DNA of 9,642 nucleotides, taken from positions 1 through 9,642 of the forward strand of contig NZ_CALEVF010000026.1 in the NCBI RefSeq assembly GCF_937920395.1, written 5' to 3'. Positions 5,913 to 9,642 of this stretch are shown piece by piece (within the stretch, counting starts at the first letter, position 1; every line of letters begins with the position of its first letter). The stretch comes from an uncultured Clostridium sp. (lineage in GTDB: Bacteria; Bacillota; Clostridia; Clostridiales; Clostridiaceae). The notes under the pieces were generated by a model. That model was not told where the DNA came from and made no database searches. It worked only from the letters and a program-made list of their open reading frames with translations. Both the position numbers and the translations under genes were made by a program.

Positions 5913-7031
5913 ATGGCTAAGTATAGACAGGTTTATACGGAATTCTGGAGTGATGATTTTGTACTTGAACTAAATTTAGAGGAAAAACTTTTTTATATAT
6001 ACCTTCTAACAAATACAAAATCAACGCAGAGTGGGATATATCAAATATCTCCTAGACTTATTTCATTAGAAACAGGATGTGATAAAGTACTTGTTACCCA
6101 GATGCTACAAAAATTTTGTGATTATAAAAAGATTTTATATAGTGAAGACACGAGTGAAATTATGGTATTAAATTGGATGAAATACAATATTCCTAATAAT
6201 AAAAACATGATCATATGTGTGCAAAAGGAAATGCAAAAAATTAAAAGTAAAACATTTATAAAATTATTATATGAAAAATATGAAGCAGCAGGTTTAAATG
6301 TAGCTACTATTTTCAAAGGTATTTTTGTAGACGTTATACCTACTGATAAAAATGGCCTAAGTCCTATGGAATCAGAAAATTTAGAGGACCAAAGTCATAA
6401 TGTGATTGTTATGGATCCAGCGGATGAATTTGTTGAAAACACAATTATTAAGCTCCTTAATACACCCTTGGTAGGGGCTACCAAGACCCTACCAAGTAAT
6501 AGAATAAGAAGTAAAGAAGAAGGAGTAATAAATAAAGAGCAAAGAATAATAAATAAAGAAGAAGTAGAAGAACTAGTTTCCAAAGAAAAAGTAATTATAA
6601 AAGAAGAGGTGAGAACTAAGGAACCGTTAATAACTAAATCAGAAAAACCTGCTGCTACGGCTGGTGGGATACAAACTATAATTAAAATATTCGAAGAAAA
6701 TGTACATGCTATTACCCCACTAGTGTATGAAAAAATATTGGGTTTTACAAAACAAGTAAGTGATAAAGTCATAATTATGGCTATAAAAGAGGCTGTTGAT
6801 TATAACGCAAAAAGCATTAAATATATCTCACAAGTCATCAATAGCTGGATAAGTAAAGGCATAAGGACTGCTGAGCAGGTTATTGATTATCAAAGAAAGT
6901 GGACAAGCAACAACAAAAGTAACAGCAGTAATGGTGGCTCGCGCTCCGTGAAAAGTGGTAGTTTTTGTGACTACGAGCAAAGAACCTATGATTTTGATCT
7001 CCTAGAAAAACAGTTACTTGGGAGAGCTTAA
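5913..7031 (+). CDS. phage-type replisome organiser / DnaD-domain replication initiator
   Basis: The protein has 372 residues; ATG is preceded by GGGGGAG (5901-5907). Residues ~1-115 (YRQVYTEFWSDDFVLELNLE, LFYIYLLTNTKSTQSGIYQI, ETGCDKVLVTQMLQKF) are the winged-helix domain of phage replisome organisers, which binds the origin. Residues ~115-175 are less conserved, and ~190-245 form a lysine/glutamate-rich linker of repeated (I)INKEE-like words. Residues ~253-335 (IQTIIKIFEENVHAITPLV to YISQVINSWISKGIRT) are a DnaB_2/DnaD-type domain that helps load the helicase. The C-terminal YEQRTYDFDLLEKQLLG is typical of this family. The gene looks intact. In lambda-like modules the origin lies inside the initiator gene, and the linker-coding region here holds a hairpin and direct repeats. 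No helicase or loader gene is present in the window, so the host's would have to be recruited (inference). Confidence 0.85.
   Translation: MAKYRQVYTEFWSDDFVLELNLEEKLFYIYLLTNTKSTQSGIYQISPRLISLETGCDKVLVTQMLQKFCDYKKILYSEDTSEIMVLNWMKYNIPNNKNMIICVQKEMQKIKSKTFIKLLYEKYEAAGLNVATIFKGIFVDVIPTDKNGLSPMESENLEDQSHNVIVMDPADEFVENTIIKLLNTPLVGATKTLPSNRIRSKEEGVINKEQRIINKEEVEELVSKEKVIIKEEVRTKEPLITKSEKPAATAGGIQTIIKIFEENVHAITPLVYEKILGFTKQVSDKVIIMAIKEAVDYNAKSIKYISQVINSWISKGIRTAEQVIDYQRKWTSNNKSNSSNGGSRSVKSGSFCDYEQRTYDFDLLEKQLLGRA
6467..6496. repeat. hairpin and triple CTACCAAG motif inside the initiator gene
   Basis: CTTGGTAGGG (6467-6476) and CCCTACCAAG (6487-6496) are perfect 10-bp inverted repeats. The spacer holds another CTACCAAG (6478-6485), so the 8-mer occurs three times in 30 bp, once inverted. 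It is the most GC-rich spot nearby and sits where the protein linker begins. It is an origin candidate, or a structural element of the mRNA. Confidence 0.55.
6526..6559. repeat. direct repeats TAATAAATAAAGA in the linker-coding region
   Basis: TAATAAATAAAGA occurs at 6526-6538 and again at 6547-6559, a 21-bp period that keeps the reading frame. The region is purine-rich on the coding strand and very A/T-rich, compatible with an unwinding element beside the 6467-6496 hairpin. It may simply reflect a repeated peptide (INKE). Confidence 0.4.
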
Positions 7032-7089
7032 AGGCAATTATGTTTAATAATATATTGTAAATAAAAAATTAGAAGGCGGTGCTTTATCT

Positions 7090-7623
7090 ATGGAAAAATT
7101 GGTTGAAGATGCTAAAAACGGCGACAGTGGAGCTACAGAGATTATAATTGAAAAGTTTAAATACCTTATAATTAAAGAATCATCAAAATATCATATTTCA
7201 GGGTATACCACAGAGGACCTAATTCAACACGGGTATTTGTCAGTGATAAGAGCTATAGCATTATATAAATTAGGCAGCAACAGCTTCAACGGTTATTGTA
7301 TCACTGCTATAAAAATGAACCTTAAAGCACTCTTAAAAGGAGAAATAAAGCACTTTCGTGAAGTTCCAAACAGTAATATGGTAGATTTTGATGCAGAGGA
7401 TCATTATGAATTCACCTTAGAGGATGAAGTAATCGCGTATGATCAGGTTAAAAATTTATATATTGCTCTTAATACACTTCCACCTTTTGAACGATATATC
7501 CTAGAGAGATATTATATTATGGGACACTCTCTTACAGAAATAGCAGCGACTTCTGATAAAAGTTATCATCAATATGCGAGAATCAAGAAAAATGCCCTTA
7601 AAAAATTAAAAGCGATTATGTAA
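7090..7623 (+). CDS. sigma-70 family RNA polymerase sigma factor
   Basis: The protein has 177 residues; ATG is preceded by AAGGCGGT (7073-7080) at 9 nt, 58 bp after the initiator gene. Residues ~1-90 fit sigma region 2: LVEDAKNGDSGATEIIIEKF, YTTEDLIQHGYLSVIRAIAL (core-binding and -10 recognition helix) and FNGYCITAIKMNLKALL. Residues ~120-177 fit region 4: LYIALNTLPPFERYILERYY, then GHSLTEIAATSDKSYHQYARIKKNALKKL as the -35 helix-turn-helix. It has the size of small alternative sigma factors and lacks region 1.1. No anti-sigma gene is adjacent. Its targets are unknown; the downstream DUF1659/DUF2922 genes or late functions of the element are candidates. Small sigma factors next to DUF1659 and DUF2922 genes are, from memory, a recurrent arrangement in Firmicutes. 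Confidence 0.85.
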   Translation: MEKLVEDAKNGDSGATEIIIEKFKYLIIKESSKYHISGYTTEDLIQHGYLSVIRAIALYKLGSNSFNGYCITAIKMNLKALLKGEIKHFREVPNSNMVDFDAEDHYEFTLEDEVIAYDQVKNLYIALNTLPPFERYILERYYIMGHSLTEIAATSDKSYHQYARIKKNALKKLKAIM

Positions 7624-7704
7624 AAAAAAATATTTAAAACTCCGCACAAATAATATTAACCTCATATATATTAAGTGAAAACAAAATAAAAAGGAGTGAT
7701 TAGT

Positions 7705-7929
7705 ATGGCAGTTGTATCAACAAAAGTAGCAAGTGTTTTAAAACTCACAATGAAGACAGGTATAGACATCAATGGTAAGGATGTATTTGTCACAAAAAAT
7801 CTGGGTAATGTAGGTGTTATGTCATTAGATGCTGATATTTTTGCAGTAGGACAAGCTATCTCTAAAATCAAAACTTATCCATTGGTAGCCCTTGACAGAG
7901 AAGATCAGTATAGCTTAATTATGGAATAA
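7705..7929 (+). CDS. DUF1659 family protein
   Basis: The protein has 74 residues. ATG 7705 is preceded by AAGGAG (7691-7696) at 8 nt; the earlier in-frame GTG at 7696 overlaps that site and is rejected. The sequence MAVVSTKVASVLKLTMKTGI, then NGKDVFVTKNLGNVG, DADIFAVGQAISKIKTYPLV and a short acidic end fit the DUF1659 pattern (MAV.ST.L...L.L..QTG.D.NGK.V...K...N...A). The protein looks like a small alpha/beta fold with no membrane segment or catalytic motif. Function is unknown in the family. It lies between the sigma gene and a DUF2922 gene, its usual partner. Confidence 0.8.
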   Translation: MAVVSTKVASVLKLTMKTGIDINGKDVFVTKNLGNVGVMSLDADIFAVGQAISKIKTYPLVALDREDQYSLIME

Positions 7930-8001
7930 AACTTTTAGTCAAACGTTTAAGATTTAAACTTTAACATCAAATTCAAATTAATTTAAAGGGGGAAAAATAA
8001 T

Positions 8002-8238
8002 ATGCATAAATTAGTAATGAGATTTTTAACAAGTATTGAGGGTAAGTATTTTACGTTAAGTGTAGATGACATTAAAGCTGATGAAAATGGTGCTCCTACT
8101 ATAACACAAGCTGAAGTAGTTGCTCTTATGAATCTAGTTATAGCCAAAAACATCTTTTTATCAACTAATGGTGACTTAACTGGCAAGAAAGACGCTAAAA
8201 TAGTCACTACTGATACTAGTTCATTTGTAGTAGCATAG
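8002..8238 (+). CDS. DUF2922 family protein
   Basis: The protein has 78 residues; ATG is preceded by AAAGGGGG (7985-7992) at 9 nt. MHKLVMRFLTSIEGKYFTLS, VDDIKAD, ITQAEVVALMNLVIAKNIF, STNGDLTGKKDAKIVTTDTS fit DUF2922 closely: a first strand, TEEG-like turn, a helix beginning T.AEV...M...I..NIF, then GDL and AKIVD. There is no signal peptide or transmembrane segment. Function is unknown; the family is regularly paired with DUF1659. It is the last gene before a strong terminator, so the pair may be the highly expressed end product of the cassette (inference). Confidence 0.85.
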   Translation: MHKLVMRFLTSIEGKYFTLSVDDIKADENGAPTITQAEVVALMNLVIAKNIFLSTNGDLTGKKDAKIVTTDTSSFVVA

Positions 8239-8241
8239 GAT

Positions 8242-8285
8242 ATAGGGTTTGCAGATAAATATTATCTGTGGGCCCTATTTTTTTA
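8242..8285 (+). terminator. strong rho-independent terminator ending the cassette
   Basis: ATAGGG (8242-8247) pairs with CCCTAT (8273-8278), and inside it CAGATAA (8252-8258) pairs with TTATCTG (8262-8268). The two arms are joined through four possible G-U pairs, and a run of T follows (8278-8284). It begins three bases after the DUF2922 stop and marks the right end of the operon. Confidence 0.85.
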
Positions 8286-8513
8286 TGTTGAATTTTAAAT
8301 GATTTGATAAATAATAATTTTTTGTTATTTACATGTTTTTATGTCATGCAGAAATTGTTTCACGGTATTTAGATTATATTAATTATTGCGGTTAAACATA
8401 TAAGATAAATAAAGCATAAAAAAATGTAATATAGTCCAAATTTAAGTTCAAAAATATTTATAAGAAATTATATGGAACAAATAAGGTAGATAATCATAAA
8501 GATGGAGGAAAAT
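8286..8513. other. AT-rich gap between cassette and dinD remnant
   Basis: No coding frame with a ribosome site was found until GATGGAGG at 8501-8508, which serves the dinD remnant. I see no convincing promoter, repeat or attachment site, only A/T-rich sequence. Confidence 0.5.
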
Positions 8514-8692
8514 ATGTCAAATATAGAACAGTACAATAATGGTATCTTAGACCATTTTTCCAACGTGGGAAAAATGGTTGAACTAGGATAAGGTATAGAA
8601 ACTAATTTAGAATATGCAATTTTTCAAAACAAAGGATATATGAGTCTTTATGGTGGATTGAAAGCAAAAGATATTTATACTAAAAAAGGTTT
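8514..8692 (+). pseudogene. dinD: dinD-like remnant with internal deletions and a stop
   Basis: ATG 8514 has a good ribosome site (GGAGG). The frame reads MSNIEQYNNGILDHFSNVG, KMVELG and then TAA at 8589-8591. In frame after the stop come EYAIFQNKGYMSLYGGLKAK and DIYTKKGL. These match separate parts of DNA damage-inducible protein D family proteins as I know them: the start M..I..YN, the later DHF.EVGKMVELGSG and, much further on, FQN.GYMGLYGGL.AKDIH.RKGL. Most of the ~270-residue protein is missing, so this is a relic with at least two internal deletions. Beyond residue KKGL the sequence passes into similarity to the tail of the gene at the left edge. DinD family members are SOS-induced; the relic suggests a once larger defence or stress locus. 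Confidence 0.75.
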
Positions 8693-8860
8693 AAAGTTGA
8701 AGACATTTATTAAAGGCTATGAAATTACGGTTAAGTACAATGGGAGTGGAATTTACTTTTGCAATTGAGGAATCTATAAATTTAGTAGGGGAGAGTTTAA
8801 TGGATTACTTTGATGGCGAAGGTGATTGAGGTATAATAGCATTAAGTATATAAATTTGTC
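8690..8860 (+). pseudogene. degenerate copy of the tail of the left-edge gene
   Basis: The translation around TFIKGYEITVKYNG and, after a TGA, IYKFSRGEFNG parallels IFIKDEEIRVECNG and VYDFSRGEIER of the 3-536 gene. At base level TTTAGTAGGGGAGAG at 8781-8795 equals 444-458, and AGTATATAAAT at 8845-8855 equals 558-568. Stops and spacing changes show it is not functional. The copy runs past the stop codon of the left gene into its 3' flank, so a segment rather than a gene was duplicated. Confidence 0.6.
8810..8837 (+). promoter_or_regulatory. possible promoter before the 164-residue ORF
   Basis: TTGATG (8810-8815) and TATAAT (8832-8837) are 16 bp apart, 117 bp upstream of the ATG at 8955. The transcript would include the 26-bp rhuM-leader copy. 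Confidence 0.4.
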
Positions 8861-8894
8861 AGATTGATGAGGTGGTTAAGGCTTTGGGCGCTTG

Positions 8895-8920
8895 AAGGAC
8901 TAACAGATGTGGAGGAGAAA
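8895..8920 (+). repeat. 26-bp inverted repeat, right copy (rhuM leader without rhuM)
   Basis: Identical over 26 bp to the minus strand of 3502-3527. Here the GGAGGAG is followed by other sequence in place of rhuM. Just upstream, bases 8861-8892 read QIDEVVKALGA and a TGA, possibly the last codons of a gene that once preceded rhuM. The two copies enclose 5367 bp containing the whole repressor-to-DUF2922 cassette. Confidence 0.9.
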
Positions 8921-8954
8921 CAAAAAACTATGGCAAATGTAAGGAGATGTTTTA

Positions 8955-9449
8955 ATGGAAAAGTTAGTAGCAACATGGATTAGGTATATGCCTTTATTTA
9001 ATCAATTTTTTATTAAAGCTGATAAAAAAGAATATCAAGGATTTATGGAGTATGTTGATGATAAATTCATATTACAATATTTTTCTGAAAAATATGTAAT
9101 AGAATTTAGGGATAATAATGTGGCTAACGATTGGATAAAATCTATTATTGAAAGATACTATTTTAGCGAAAAAAAGGTATCTTTAAATTATGAAAAGCTA
9201 AAAAATGATTTGCCTTTTATAAGCTTACAGATATTAAGTGTTGAACCTGATGAATATCTTATTAAGGTTAAATCAACAAAAAAAATTTTCAACTATGATA
9301 TAAATAATTATTATATTGCACATATGGAAAATGATTTAAGGAGAATAAAGTTATTTCGGCCTATTGGTGAAGGTAAAAAACTAAAAGATAAAAAGAAACA
9401 AGTTCTCAATAAATATGAAGTATTGTGCAAAGACATAATTAATTTTTAA
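8955..9449 (+). CDS. hypothetical protein, 164 residues
   Basis: ATG 8955 is preceded by AAGGAG (8941-8946) at 8 nt, and the frame is intact. The protein is charged and soluble in appearance, rich in K, Y, I and N, with no signal peptide or membrane helix. Visible segments are MEKLVATWIRYMPLFNQFFI, an EYVDDKFILQYFSEKYVIEF strand-like region, NDWIKSIIERYYF, and a lysine-rich C-terminus (LKDKKKQVLNKYEVLCKD). I do not recognise it. It sits alone among gene relics and is flanked by sequences that match the 3' flank of the left-edge gene (8845-8855 and 9536-9548), which suggests it came in as an insertion. A DNA- or RNA-binding role would be a guess. Confidence 0.65.
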   Translation: MEKLVATWIRYMPLFNQFFIKADKKEYQGFMEYVDDKFILQYFSEKYVIEFRDNNVANDWIKSIIERYYFSEKKVSLNYEKLKNDLPFISLQILSVEPDEYLIKVKSTKKIFNYDINNYYIAHMENDLRRIKLFRPIGEGKKLKDKKKQVLNKYEVLCKDIINF

Positions 9450-9642
9450 AAAAAATAATACGATAGAGAAAGTGATTGAACTAAAAAAAAGGGATTTCTA
9501 TTTAAATACATTAAAACATATCTAGATTAAAATCGATCTGAAGATATTGAAAAATACGATAAGCAGTATTCATTCAGAAGTTACATACATATATTCATAA
9601 ATACATAACAAGTAAAGGATTTTATTATACAAAAGATTTAAT
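9450..9642. other. right-end AT-rich stretch with a remnant match
   Basis: No gene is seen. TAGATT (9524-9529), seven extra bases, then ATCTGAAGATATT (9536-9548) parallels TAGATTATCTGAAGATATT at 568-586, so this is probably the far part of the duplicated segment. AATACGATA occurs twice (9469-9477 and 9554-9562). No terminator is evident after the stop at 9449. Confidence 0.4.

Noticed and set aside
6122..6772. Minus-strand ORFs inside the initiator gene
   Set aside because: They are shadows of a well-supported plus-strand gene, with no ribosome sites and hydrophobic, low-complexity translations.
7983..8207. Minus-strand 74-residue ORF opposite DUF2922
   Set aside because: It is a shadow of a gene with clear family match and ribosome site.
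3502..8920. The 26-bp inverted repeats as transposon ends
   Set aside because: No transposase or target-site duplication is visible, and one copy is the functional leader of rhuM; rearrangement through a duplicated leader is simpler.
8930..8983. Small ORF MANVRRCF from ATG 8930
   Set aside because: It is 17 codons long, overlaps the well-placed start of the 164-residue ORF and has no recognisable peptide.

Overview
The window is very AT-rich, with strong purine-rich Shine-Dalgarno sites (AGGAGG-like), GTG/TTG/ATG starts and A/T-ending codons. Together with the protein families present, this points to a low-GC Firmicute, most likely Clostridium or a close relative. It reads as an accessory region, not core chromosome: a patchwork of defence-associated genes, most of them broken, around one tidy phage-like cassette.

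Left part (1-2820): the 3' end of a gene whose C-terminus resembles nuclease proteins of the McrC-like/DUF2357 group, then an intact AlbA_2 (Schlafen-type) plus GHKL-ATPase protein of the COG2865 type. A 400-bp non-coding stretch follows, holding a cluster of TTAAGAAGAACTT repeats, a palindrome and a strong terminator.

Middle-left (2820-4740): a wrecked rhuM-like gene. Its 5' half lies on the minus strand (with a frameshift) and its 3' end on the plus strand, fused in frame to an unrecognised 330-residue protein. About 100 residues of the RhuM middle are missing. The two pieces meet head to head at about 3530, so the gene was broken by an inversion plus deletion.

Cassette (4717-8285): a divergent regulatory switch (minus-strand XRE-type repressor, plus-strand small Cro-like protein, palindromic operators between them), then a DnaD-type phage replisome organiser, a small sigma-70 family factor, a DUF1659 protein and a DUF2922 protein, ending at a strong terminator. 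The last four plus-strand genes run co-directionally with good ribosome sites. The layout is that of a phage- or plasmid-derived replication module joined to a sigma factor and two small proteins of unknown function. A hairpin and direct repeats inside the initiator gene could be an internal origin.

Right part (8286-9642): a gene graveyard. There is a heavily deleted dinD-like remnant, then a degenerate copy of the tail of the gene at the left edge, then an exact 26-bp inverted copy of the rhuM leader, then an intact but unrecognised 164-residue ORF. The two 26-bp copies bracket the whole cassette in inverted orientation, so the 5.4 kb between them could have been inverted or acquired as a unit. 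Remnants of the left-edge sequence occur on both sides of the 164-residue ORF, which suggests that gene was inserted into a paralogous copy.
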